From: Miscanthus floridulus
Lineage: Eukaryota; Streptophyta; Magnoliopsida; Poales; Poaceae
DNA length: 64,000 nucleotides
Direction: 5' to 3'
Assembly (NCBI RefSeq): GCF_019320115.1
Contig: NC_089582.1
Coordinates: forward strand, 122,971,259-123,035,258
This document shows positions 21,601-32,979 of the stretch, piece after piece (position 1 is the first letter of the stretch; every line of letters begins with the position of its first letter). A program made the position numbers and the translations under genes. Under the pieces are notes generated by a model. That model saw only the letters and a list, made by a program, of their open reading frames with translations. It ran no database searches and was not told the origin of the DNA.

Positions 21601-24504
21601 CTACAGTTCCTCGATGATGATACTACTGACCCTGTGCTCCCTCCTATTGGACCGATGCATAAGTTTTTGTCTGTAGGAACACCACCCAGCACCGCTGATG
21701 TCTCCAGCGCCCCTACCGGTCCCACCGTGACTGTGCTTGGGGCGCCCCTGCCTGCTGATGATCCACCAGTGCCCGCGCTCTACATTCCACCAGCGCTACG
21801 GGCGTCGGGGACACCTACCGTGCCACGCACGGCCACCAGGACCAGCTCTCCCATGCCACGCGTGGCCACGACGTTGCCCAACACGCCTAGAGAGGCCTCC
21901 CCGCTCTACATCTCGCCTGCCCTGCGTGCAGGCGTAGGACCCCCACCTAGGTTCCCACCTCTCCGATCGGATCGGGCCTTCATGTACCACTACACACGTC
22001 GACCCCAACCGCTGGCTCCGCCTGTACCAGCTGCTCCAACACCACCTACTCCGGCTGCTCCTGCACCGGTCGCCCCGCTACCCAAGGGCACCATCGCTGT
22101 CATTCCAGTGATGAACCAGCACGCTATGAGCACGTGGTCGAAGAGCGGCTATCGGATGCCTACCTCCTACCACATCGCCCCCCTCTCTGCAGTGCCCAAG
22201 ACCTTTCATAGCGCTCTCGCTGACCCCAATTGGTGAGCGGCTATGGAAGAAGAACATAGTGCTCTCTTGCAGAATCACACTTGGGACCTCGTGCCTCGAC
22301 CTCCTCGGGCAAACGTCATCACTGGCAAGTGGATTTTCAAGCACAAGTTTTAGTTCGATGGCTCCCTTAAGAGGTACAAGGCACGCTGGGTTCTTCGTGG
22401 CTTTACCCAGCGGCCTGGTGTTGACTTCGATGAGACATTCAGTCCTATGGTGAAGCCCGCTACTGTTCGCACGGTGCTCTCCTTGGCGCTCTCTTGCACC
22501 TAGCCCATCCACCAGCTAGATGTGAAGAATGCCTTCCTTCATGGCAATCTATCAGAGGTTGTGTATTGCCAGCAGCCGTCTGGGTTCGAAGATCCAGCTC
22601 ACCCGGACTTTGTCTGCCTTCTGAAGAAATCCCTTTACGGCCTGAAGTAGGCTCTTCGCGCATGGTACAGCCAGATGGCCTTGTTCCTGCTGTCTATTGG
22701 GTTTGTTGAAGCCAAGTCAGACACCTCACTTTTTATTTATCGGCATAGATCAGATATAGCCTACCTGTTGCTCTATGTGGATGATATTGTCCTCATAGCT
22801 TCCTCACTCGGTCCCCTTCGGCGGATTATCTCAGCGCTTCAGCAGGAGTTCGCCATGAAAGACCTCGGTGCATTGCATCACTTCCTTGGTATGCAGGTTC
22901 AGCGAAGTGGTGATGGCCTCCTCCTCTCATAGCGACAGTATATGCTGGACATTCTAGAACGTGCAGGAATGACAGAGTGCAAGCCATGCTCCACTCTAGT
23001 TGACACCAATCCGAAGGTTGCTGCAGCTGATGGGGCCCCTGTGTCTGATGCTACAGACTTCCGTAGCCTTGCTGGAGCTCTCCAGTACCTAACGTTCACC
23101 CATCCAGACATTGCATATGCAGTTCAACAGGTCTGCCTCCACATGCATGATCCTCGTGAGCCTCACCTTGCTGCCCTGAAGAGGATTCTTCGCTACGTTC
23201 AAGGCGCTCTTCACCTTGGTCTCCTGCTGCGACCGTCTACATCGACTGATCTTGTCGTCTACACCGACGCTGACTGGGCTGGTTGTCCGGACTCTCGCAA
23301 GTCCACCTCAGGCTATGCGGTGTTCCTTGGCGACAACCTTGTTTCCTGGTCCTCGAAGCGCCAGAACACAGTGTCAAGATCCAGTGCTGAAGCCGAGTAT
23401 CGCGCGGTGGCCAACGGAGTTGTAGAGGCTACTTGGCTCCGCTAGCTACTTTTGGAGCTGCATGCCCCTCTATGACATGCCACACTGGTGTATTGTGACA
23501 ACATCAGTACCGTCTACATGACCTCCAACCTGGTTCAGCATCAGCGCACCAAGCACATTGAGATCGATCTTCACTTCGTCCGGGAGCGAGTCGCCATTGG
23601 TGATCTTCGTATTCTGCATGTTCCCACCTCTTCGCAATATGCAGATGTCGACGAAATATGGTCGGCAGTCCACCGAAGGGGGTGCCCGTGGTGGTAGATT
23701 ATTGGTAGACGGTGCATGTAATCAGGAACCAGATGATTACAGAGGCACAAGACACAAGATTTATACAGGTTCGGCCGCCGTGTTGGCGTAATACCTATGT
23801 CCTGTGTCTCATTATTCTGTATTGATTGAGGTGAGATCTGTTATGATCTGTATAATCTAGATGATCTATCCTCTAGGGGGACCCTTGCCCCTCCTTATAT
23901 ACTCCGAAGGGACAAGGTTACAAGTAAAGTATCCAATTTGGTACAATTACAATATAGCGTGCTCCGCACGCTTCATCTTGTGGGCTGGGCCACCTCCGGT
24001 GGTGTGGCCCATGTATACCCATGAGGGTATAGGGGGTCTATTCCCCTATAGCTAGTCCCCGAGCGCCTTGTATCCTTCGAGTAGCGCCGTCTTGAGCTTG
24101 CCAGAAGGATGTAAGGGGCTCAAGATAAAATTTGAAAAATATTTCCCCCGAAGTGTGCCCACTTTGACTCTGAGTCGAGAAGAGACACCGTCGTCCTTGT
24201 AGAATCGGAGGCGTTTGATCCATCAGATCGAGCACATTCACCGCAAGGTGAAGTGTGCCCACTTAGTCCCCGAGCCTGGTAGTAGGTGACGTAGGCACGT
24301 GGTGCCAGAGTCTAAAAAGAATTCTCAGTTAGGATGAGAATCCAATCGTCGTACAGGCGATACGAGATGCACCGGCAGGTGCATCGTACCGATGTAGTCC
24401 CCGAGCTTGCTGAAAGACGAGGTATGAGCCTTGTAGCAAGGTCTAAATGAGAAAGAATATCCCAACTGTATGCGAGTCGCCAGTCGCATGTAGTTGAGAC
24501 GCAA

Positions 24505-24730
24505 AGTCCCCGAGCTGTGGTCGGAGAGTGGTCGAGGCAGTCCCCGAGTACAGGTTGAGGGGCGAGCGGTGAAGTCCCCGAGCTATGGTCGGAGAGTTGT
24601 CGAGGCAGTCCCCGAGCACAGGTTGAGGGGAGAGCGGTGAAGTCCCCGAGCTGTGGTCGGAGGGTCGTCAAGGCAGTCCCCGAGCACAGGTTGAGGGGCG
24701 AGCAGCGAAGTCCCTGAGCGTAGCTCGAGA
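24505..24730. repeat. About 68-bp tandem repeat, three units, in the nested LTR element
   Basis: Each unit begins agtccccgagctgtggtcgg (one copy has ctatgg), contains gtcgaggcagtccccgag and ends ttgaggggcgagcggtga. A fourth partial unit begins at about 24709. Confidence 0.85.
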
Positions 24731-25369
24731 TCCCTGCAATATAAATATATAGAACGGTAGTATATGATGTACAGACTAATATTTTAAGGAGAAAAATCAA
24801 CAGTAAAGAAATAGCGTATGACGCTCAGCAGTCATTTACAAATGAGCATGGTGTTAATATGAAGTTTGTGTTTATGCTTAATATAAACCGCCCGACCAGT
24901 TAGTATGTAGCTGAGTCTCCAGCCCTAGCTAGCCCGTGAACCATAACGCGGGGCGCGGAGCCCGTGCACGTGTAGGAAGAACAAAGCATCGCTAAGGAGC
25001 CGCTGCCGACCACCCATAACGCAGAGGGCAGACGCTCGTGCACGTGTAGGGAGGAGCCGAAGATAGGGCCATTTCTGGAGACATCGAGCGTCAACATGAT
25101 TGGTCGAGGATTTGCATTAATTATAGCTGTATGTTATCTTTAAGATGGTATACATAGACAAGTGTTATTTGAAGAATAATCACGACGAGGACATTGTGGA
25201 GAAACGTCATAATGAAAATTGTGTTAAATATAAATATTAGAAGTGTACTTATCTTTGATAGAAATCTGGTCGGTGGCGATGAAGTTGTCCGGTCCTCGAG
25301 CTTTTCGGCCTGTTGTGACGGTGGTCGCGGTTGTCATAGCGCTGTTCTTCGCGGCGATCATCATTGCAA

Positions 25370-25595
25370 CGTGGTCTGGTGGTCGAGGTGGTCGGAGCTC
25401 GGTGGAGCCGCTCGGGACGTGGTCGATGTGGTCTGGTGGTCGAGGTGGTCGGAGCTCGGCGGAGCCGCTCGGGACGTGGTCGACGTGGTCTGATGGTCGA
25501 GGTGGTCGGAGCTCGACGGAGCCACTCGGGACGTGGTCTGGTGGTCGAGGTGGTCGGAGCTCGGCGGAGCCGCTCGGGACGTGGTCTGGTCGGAG
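25370..25595. repeat. 48/57-bp tandem repeat, four to five units
   Basis: Units of tggtctggtggtcgaggtgg, tcggagctcg and gagccgctcgggacg repeat directly. Some units carry an extra 9 bp (tcgatgtgg or tcgacgtgg). All frames stay open across it, giving spurious Gly/Arg/Ser-rich open frames. Confidence 0.85.
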
Positions 25596-26254
25596 TTGAC
25601 AGAGGCTGAACGCCGTGATCGATCTTGACTGGGACAGATCGCTGTGGCAGCTGAAGTCACCACAGGTGGTGTTGATAAAGAGGATCCCATCTGATTCGCC
25701 GGAAGATCAGCACGCACAACCCCTAAAAGGGGACCCCTACCTGACGCGCCACTGTCGATGAAATATGGTCGGCAGTCCACTGAGGAGGGTGCTCGTGGTG
25801 GTAGATTATTGGTAGACGGTGCGTGTAATTAGAAACCAGATGGTTATAGAGGCACAAGACACAAGATTTATACAGGTTCGGCCGCCGTGTTGGCGTAATA
25901 CCTACGTCCTGTGTCTCATTATTCTGTATTGATTGAGGTGAGATCTGTTATGATCTGTATAATCTAGATGATCTGTCCTCTAGGGGGACCCTTGGCCCTC
26001 CTTATATACTCCGAAGGGACAATGTTACAAGTAAAGTATCCAATTTGGTACAATTACAATATAGCGTGCTCCGCACGCTTCATCTTGCGAGGTGGGCCAC
26101 CTCCGGTGGTGCGGCCCATGTATACCCATGAGGGTATAGGGGGTCTATTCCCCTACAGCAGATATCTTCACCAAAGGGCTGCCTACTTCAGTTTTCACGG
26201 AGTTTAGGTCCAGTCTAAACGTGCAGAGTGACTGACGATTCGACTGCGGGGGCG

Positions 26255-26467
26255 TGTTAGAATAGGCGCCCTAATGGGCTGGCCTTGGGCCTGGCGCCTA
26301 GCCTGTTAGGCTGGCTGCCTTAGGGGTTAAGATAGATAGATTACATTGACAAGGCAAGGATCACCATTGATTGGGTGTTTCTATAAACCCTATTGATCCT
26401 TGCCTATATATTGTATCCTGTACTGCTGCTAATCTATCAATCAATTCCCGAGACCTATTCGCTCTCA
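26255..26467 (+). repeat. Right LTR of the copia element
   Basis: 213 bp, preceded by the purine-rich ctgcgggggcg (polypurine tract). It ends CTCTCA and is followed by the gatag duplication. Confidence 0.9.
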
Positions 26468-26483
26468 GATAGTACCCCCACAG

Positions 26484-28401
26484 GAAATATTAAAAGGATC
26501 TGTGAGACAAATATTGCTCTCGTGTCACAGTGTTGTCCAAGGTCAAATGTCTTCACGAAAAGTAATCAGATATTGGCAAGTATGGCTATTAAGATCAACG
26601 CCAAGGTAAACCTCAGCTTCGCTTCATCTATTGTTTCAAAAACTACCTGTTCAACATGATACGCTATATTCACCATCTTGACAGGCTGGAGGAAGGAACT
26701 CAGTATTTGATGATGTACGGGAGAGTTTACCGGTTGTTTCAAACAAGCCGACAATTATATTTGGTGCTCATGTTTCTCATCCTTCTGCTAAAGATGATTC
26801 TGCTGCCCCTTCTATTGCTTCTGTAAGGTTTACTTATGTTTGGTAAATGGATAGTACCTTGGTCATTTTCATCTCATTAAACTAACAGATGCTGCCTGAG
26901 GTTCTGTTTAGGTCGTTGCATCCCAAGACTGGCATGAGGTGTCTAAGTATATTGGTGTTGTTCGTGAACAAGGTCACTGTGAAGCGATCATCAGTGGCCT
27001 TGAAGACATTGTCAAGTACATCCTTCAATCTATGTAACTATTTGAAACATGCATGCCACCACATTGGGTTGCATTTTAATTTCTTGAACTTTTGAAGGGA
27101 CCTCCTTCATGCATTTGAAAAGGAGTCCAACAAGAAGCCCCAGCAGCTGATATTCTACAGGTTCTTATCTTTCAGCTGTTCTGTGATGCGCTCTTTTGAT
27201 CATCATCCCATGAAAATTAACAGTAGACTGCTTTTCTCTCTCTGTTATTTTGTTTTGTATTTGGTTGCTAGGGATGGCATAAGTAACGGTCAGTTCAAAC
27301 AAGTTGTGGAGAAAGAAATCCCTGCGATAGAAAAGGTAAAGTGATTTGAGAGCAAATAGTGCTTTCCATTATCATATTTGATTAGAACATTTGGTAATAA
27401 TAATTGTTTCTTCAGGCTTGAAAAGCACTGTATGATAATGAGAAGCCACAAATCACCTTCATTGTGGTGCAGAAGAAGCATAGGCTAAGGCTGTTTCCCA
27501 TGGACAAGTATAAGCACCGTTCTGCTACGAAGAAAATTGTTGAGCCTGGTTAGAACTTAGAACCACAAGCTTATTCGCAACAGTCAATTTATGGTATCCT
27601 GTTTCATAAGCCATCTTAATCACATGTTTCTGAAAAAATTGTAGGCACAATGGTTGATAGCGAGATCTGTCACCCAGCAGAATTTGATTTCTTCCTTTTC
27701 AGCCATGCTGAGATGAAAGTAAGATGTCCACAAGATCACAAATAACTTGAACTGTCTTCTTGCCAATCTGTATCCTACAGAATAAAGATTTAATGATTAT
27801 GGAAATGCAGGGGGCAAGGCGTCCTGTGCAATACCTTGTGCTGCGAGATGACAACAACTTCAAAGGAGATGCAGGCTCTCATAAATAACCTGTGCTACAC
27901 GTAAGCATGCTCTTGTTGTTTTTTTGGGTTTGTGCTGTCCAGGTGTCTGACAGTTTGTCCTGTTTCTGTCTCCTGTCAGTTATGCAAGCGGCACTCAGTC
28001 GGTGTCAATTGGTATGTCATTCTTCCCTGTTTTCTCTGATAATTTAGTTTAAACAAACTTTCCTTTCCTGCTTAACTACGGTATCCAGTGAAATTGACAT
28101 CCAGACTCCAGCTGTGTACTTCATAAAACTTGGCAATTCTGGTTGAATTTGTGGTAAATCTGCATCCATGCACAGATCCAGAAGCACGACTGCACAAGGA
28201 TATCTGCATCATCAATAGAAATATAATGTTACTAGCACAATTTTGCATTGTGCATGGAAGAAAATGTTAGCGTGATGCTTTGCTGATTGTTTGTAATGGC
28301 AGTTCCTCCCGCATACTACGCCCAGAAGCTCACACAGCGTGCCCGCGTCTACCTCGCCCAAGTCTCTGACACGGCATCATCGTCAAGCTCCGGCAGTGCA
28401 G

Positions 28402-28434
<33 letters not shown>

Positions 28435-28499
28435 GTGGTGGTCCGAAGCAACTTCCAGAGATAAAGGATGAGCTGAAGAGGTCCATGTTCTACTGCTAG
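26484..28499 (+). pseudogene. AGO-B C-terminal segment: MID end and PIWI domain with lost slicer residues and stops
   Basis: Exons: 26484-26605, 26685-26822, 26912-27015, 27098-27160, 27272-27335, 27416-27548, 27645-27718, 27811-27900, 27980-28011 and 28303-28499. The exon structure equals AGO-A. The first slicer Asp is His (GAHVSHP), the slicer Glu is Ala (GHCEAII aligned with GHRKELI), and the slicer His is Gln (PPAYYAQKL). Only the second Asp is kept (FYRDGISNGQF). A TGA at 27419-27421 replaces the conserved Trp after EKA, and a deletion of about 5 nt near 27874 shifts the frame in the penultimate PIWI segment. The protein would end in FYC as in AGO-A. Confidence 0.88.
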
Positions 28500-29405
28500 T
28501 CCTTTTGCTGCCTCCTGAATAGACGATGCATTGCTCTAGTGAAAGATTTGAGTTGAGTGTGCTCTGACATCTGGAGAAGGATGACGTCTGCAACAGTTGT
28601 CGTGGTCTTTTCAGTACACTGGAACGGGTTGTATGTTTGTAGAGGCCTATATTGACTCAGTGTTTCCAGTAAGAATGGGTGAGATATATTGTATCGTTCA
28701 CCGTCTGGTGGTCTGGCATGCACTGCGCTGCACCAGGGAAAAAAAACCTGCAAAGCAACCTCTGTTCCTCTGGTTTGCTAGATGCCACTGGTCCTCGGTC
28801 CATTCTGCGCTCGGTATGAGTTGCTCTGGTGTTGGGTGCCCAGCAGAAAACCTATATGTCCATTCCTCTAAATTGTCACCGCCCCCATAGGCAACGAGGC
28901 AATATCGAGACTCAGTTTGGCTGCTCATAAAGCCGCTTGTGCTGATGCGTACAACTAATTTGTCGGGAGAGAAAAATATTGTACCATAGCTTATAAACCG
29001 GCTTATAATGGCAGCTGAACACTCCCTCGAGTTCTTTGGTTCTGCTCCTGCTTGTTGTCATGGAGGCAGCGAGAGGTCTAATGATAATTCAAGCAGAGAC
29101 GGCCGCACGGCCAGCCTGGGCTGGGACTCAAGTCAGAGATGTATGGGTAGAGGCTTAGATCCAGAGGGTTGCTTGAATTGTCGGTTTTGGAGACAAAAGG
29201 GTTCCATCAACGTCTTTTCCTATATATTGTTGGTTGTTTGTTTTCGCTTCTTCACAAACAAGAAAGGGGAAAAAAGATTGTCGTGATTCACCCTCTTCCT
29301 GCTTTGGAGTCGATTATTCGTTCAAGTGCTATCCTCTTTTGAATGGAAGTGCTATCCTCTTTTACATACATTGTCTGATTTCCGATTTGTCCTGCTTAGG
29401 AAAGA
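28500..29405. other. AGO-B 3' flank, no gene seen
   Basis: AGO-B 3' untranslated and intergenic sequence. The short open frames here have no recognisable domain and no repeat boundaries that I could define. Confidence 0.5.
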
Positions 29406-29481
29406 GCCCGTTCGGCTGGGCTGCTTTTTGTTAGGTTGATCAGCCCAGCTGTTCAGCGGCCCAAGTCCAGCCGAACGGCTG
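29406..29481. repeat. Short palindrome at the Harbinger left end
   Basis: gcccgttcggctgggct at 29406 and agtccagccgaacggct at 29464 form inverted arms around about 40 bp. This could be a hairpin terminus of the Harbinger element or a separate tiny Tourist-like MITE. Confidence 0.5.
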
Positions 29482-30915
29482 TAAAGCCAATCTGGGTTTC
29501 CGTCGAGCCCCTCAGTGCCTCACTCACTCACTCCGAATGGCCGCGTTCTCCTCCCTCACTCACTCCGTCCCCCGCGCCCCCCACGTCTAGGGTTTCCACC
29601 ACGCCGGCCGCCGCGGGCGTGAGCTCCGCTTCTCCGTGCCTACCCCGGCGCCGTCGAAAGCATCAAGTTTGTCGAACTAGAGCGCCGCATCCCCCCTTCA
29701 ACCCGCCGACGTCGACGCTCGTCAGACGGCAAGAAGGTACCCTTGGATCCGAGTTCACCTCCCTCCCTCCCCACCTGTTCTAACGCCGCCGTCGTACCCG
29801 CCTTCTGGATCCGACGCCGCCGTCGTCCACACCCCCACCCCCAACTGGATCTGACCCCCATGTGCTCCTATTGCAGGTGAGCCCGCACGCCGTCAACGGA
29901 TCCGCCTCTCAGTTCGTCGGAATCGCCAGCCTTTTCGCCGTATCCACCACACTGGCAGCGTCGTCCGCATCGTCCTGCTCCTCTCCTGAAGGCAGACACT
30001 GCATCCACCGTTCAAAACGCGTGAAGACTTCTGTCAAGGCAAGTCCCCATCTCTTACGCCCTAACTCCCCTGTTTGTTACTCTTACAAATGTTGCAAATT
30101 TTCTTGTATGCTGCATACATCATACCATACATTTTGCAAATGGCAACAGATGTCCACTGATCATGCTAACTGGGATGAAGCTACCTTGAGGACCTTTCTG
30201 GAATTAGTCATAGAATAGAAAAACCTCTTGCACGAGAACCAACGAGGCCTCACAGCCATCGGGTGGTCAAATCTGTATCCAGCATTCGAAAACAAAACGA
30301 AGTTGAGTTATGACAAGAAACAACTGCAGAACAAGTTGAACGACCTGAAGCGGACATATTTCGCTTGGCGCAACCTTCAAACCCACACTGGCCTAGGTCG
30401 TGACCCGATCACAGGAGGTGTCGCAGTTGACCCCTCGTTTTTTGAGGGTGGCAACGGGGTACTTCCTTCCACCTATTTTCTTTCTAACCCGCTGACTGCC
30501 AAGTACTAGGGATGGTCCCATTCTATTCGTCCTAACATGTGGAACCATGTCACACGTGCAGAAAAATAGCTAATCGGCTGCGCAACGGACCAAAGTTCCC
30601 AAATGCCTTGACCTACTAGTCACTCTTTGGGGACGCACCCCCCGTGAAAGGGGCACGTTGCTCGCTTTTGGTGGACATCATCGCGAGAGGACACCGAGTA
30701 CTCCTTGCAACGAAACTCCACACGACATGTCCCAGGAGCCTATAGGTACACACAGTGTCGACCAGTCCTCTAAGAGATCCACTAGAAAACATTCTATCAA
30801 TAGCCCTCCCAGTAAGAAGACTGTTTCCATTGACGACTGCCTTGAAGACTTGACCTAGTTCATTAAGAACCATCCGCAGCAGAAGGCCGGGTCAAGCAAG
30901 CATGACGAGGAGATG

Positions 30916-31749
30916 TGATGAGGACATCACTTCTTCATCACATACAAGCCAAGGAGAGGAGGAGGATCAGCATGGGCATCCAATTCATCTTTCTCGTGGT
31001 GGAGGCACATTCCAACTGAAGTTGGAGCCCATCTCGGGTTCCAGGACCAGTCTGCCTTAAATTGGTCACCCAGGACGCATCCAGACTCTGTTTTCAACGA
31101 TCTACATATAGTTGGAAAGCTAATTTAATAAGAAAGCCAATGCAAGTAGTCTCACGTCAAAAGCCTTTAGGAATCAATGGGAATCGTCGAAACAAGTCAT
31201 CACTCAGAATCTGCTAGGGTGCTGCGACACCGTCTTTTGGTCCGTCGGATCGTGTATCGTGTTTAGACCCATTAGGAGGCGCGTCCAGAGGGGTGACACC
31301 CAATACTCTATAAATAGCAGCCGTCTCTCTCCTTAGGGTTTAGGTTTTGTTTAGTACTTGATTTCCTCATGAAACAGATATCGTTTTGCTGCAACTGTGT
31401 CGCCAAGGCTGCTTGCTGTGAACCAAGGCCTCAGTTCTTGATCTTGTTCTCCTGTGGCGATTAGTCCTTTCGAATAAAGACTTGAACTCCTTCTTGTTAT
31501 CATAAGCCTCATATTTATTTGTAATTTCAGATTGCGATCATCCCGTTCTTGCTTGTGTTCTCGATTCGCTTGCAGGAAAGCATTTTCGGCGAGGTCAATC
31601 GCGTTCGCGTGGTTGATAATCAACGGAGCAGTGGTGTAACGGTTGCGGGGGTCTGAATCAGTCTTGGTTCGAAGCCTAGATCGTGAACGTCGAGTCTCCA
31701 CCAGTTGACGCTATCATAACTTTCGGAAGATCGGGCCTAGTCTATATCA
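30916..31749 (+). repeat. Left LTR of the gypsy element (834 bp)
   Basis: Its last 355 bp match 35050-35405 closely, including gtgtaacggttgcgggggtc and gaacgtcgagtctccacc. The leader ctctataaatagcagccg at about 31308 is a probable TATA region. Confidence 0.85.
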
Positions 31750-32979
31750 AGTGGTATCAAAGACCTTGTTGCCCGTTAGGTATAACTTTATTTTTTCCTT
31801 TAGATTGTTACTGTTTTTGTATTACCTATAATTCACAAAAAGCCAAAAATATACACCATCACATATTCCCTGTCCTATAGCCTCGTTGTGCCATGCAATT
31901 TTGTCTCTGTGTCGCGTGGTTGAGTTTGTGCCCTAGGTCAAGCTCTGGTTGCTGGTTTTAGATCGTTTTTAGTCTAGTTTGTGTTTTTTCCTTTATTTTT
32001 CATCATAATCCGTGAACACCTTCAAGTCTTGCTGTGTTTCCTTTATATTTATCAAACCGTAGTCCATGCCATCTAATTTGTTATACTTGTCTTCACTGTT
32101 TCCATCAAATCCTTACTGCAGTGACCAATTTTACGCGCATTGTTCCTGTTTTGTCTTCTAATTCGGAGTTAGTCCGTAAAACTAGTCTAGTTTTTGCATA
32201 CGAACTCGGATTTCAACGTTCCATATATCAAAATCAATTAGAAAATTTTTTTGGATCCGTCCATTTCCAACTTTGCTGGGTCAGAAATTTTTATTTTGGT
32301 CAAAAACTGGTCACAAGATCCTCTTTTCGTGGTCACAAGCTTTTTGTTGATTTTGAGCACGTCTTCTGAAATTTCCACAGGCCACGTCTTTCACTTGTTT
32401 AAGCTCATATTTTCTGTGGTTACTTCTTTTGTGCTCCTAAGTGAAGAAAAAATATCAAAAAAATAAAAAGAAAAAGTCACAGAATCCCAAAAAACAACGA
32501 CAGCCAAAAAATAGAGAAAAAAGAGAGGGGCAAAAGTGGAATAATATCTAGAGGAGCACATAGAGAGCGCCATTTGAGCTGTGTTTACGTGTGCTGATTT
32601 CTGCCTTGTTCCAAATCATATTTCTGCTGTTCACATCACTTAATACATCTGGTACTTAGAACGTGAGTAGGTCAGCAACTAAGACAAGTACTTGGGATAC
32701 TTATTCAGCTTTGCTATTCAGTTATGAATTTTGCTATTCCTTACTACTATATTGTGCCTATCCAAGCTCCATTTTCTTCTAACCAAGTACATGTTCGCAC
32801 ACTCAAGCTACAACGATATCACAGTCACCGACCGATTGCACCGCCTATTGCTTTGGTAAGAACACTTATAAGACCGTGGTAAGACGCTTGAGAGTTAAGT
32901 GCCTTATTTTTTCTTGTCTATAACCTAAGTAGTTGGTAGGGATCATACTATTTATGTTGTCTTCTTCTTTCTACTAACC

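Larger units (their letters stand above)
23646..26157. mobile_element. Non-autonomous LTR retrotransposon nested in copia pol
   Basis: Two 405-bp LTRs (23646-24050 and 25753-26157) start TGTCGA and end ..CCCTATA or ..CCCTACA. The 5-bp duplication gcaga lies at 23641-23645 and 26158-26162. Joining the flanks restores the conserved copia reading QYADIFTKGLP. The interior (about 1.7 kb) has no gag or pol, but carries agtccccgag motifs and two minisatellites. It belongs to the same family as the element in AGO-B exon 8, as shown by the related LTR layout and the shared internal block around tcaccgcaaggtgaagtgtg. Confidence 0.88.
18797..26235 (+). pseudogene. Copia gag-pol polyprotein with 14 in-frame stops, one frameshift and a nested insertion
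   Basis: Order: coiled Ala/Glu-rich start; UBN2-type gag (FNHWRDQFLLIL, VTDYCRKLKKMADDL); protease DSGATSHM at about 20340; GAG-pre-integrase (LWHRRLGHPG); integrase with DLW, QCDNGKEF and NGKAERIIRSIN; reverse transcriptase with YVDDIVL; RNase H with YTDADWAGCPDSRKSTSGYA and SSAEAEYRA; and the C-terminal ADIFTKGLP resumed after the nested element. Stops are TAG at 18947, 19940, 20102, 20180, 20699, 21134, 22351, 22501, 22648, 22930 and 23443, and TGA at 21380, 22234 and 23473. A one-base loss near 21520 shifts the frame before VIVSRHVIFDE. The nested element enters at 23646. Catalytic motifs are intact, so decay is mostly by nonsense change. Confidence 0.9.
18473..26467 (+). mobile_element. 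Ty1/copia LTR retrotransposon in an AGO-B intron
   Basis: Two LTRs (212 and 213 bp) beginning TGTTAGAATAGG and ending CTCTCA flank a primer-binding site and a gag-pol region. The 5-bp duplication gatag lies at 18468-18472 and 26468-26472, and the surrounding intron matches the corresponding intron of AGO-A. The LTRs differ at about six bases plus one indel. A 2.5-kb non-autonomous LTR element is nested near the end of pol. Confidence 0.92.

Noticed and set aside
18797..23475. Reassigned genetic code, TAG read as glutamine
   Set aside because: The surrounding Argonaute genes and the hAT gene end at TAG in the normal way, the TAGs in copia are confined to one dead element, and TGA stops are present too; mutation of CAG and CGA codons explains them.
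24505..25595. CRISPR-like array of direct repeats
   Set aside because: The units are contiguous without unique spacers and sit in the interior of an LTR element in a plant genome; they are minisatellites.
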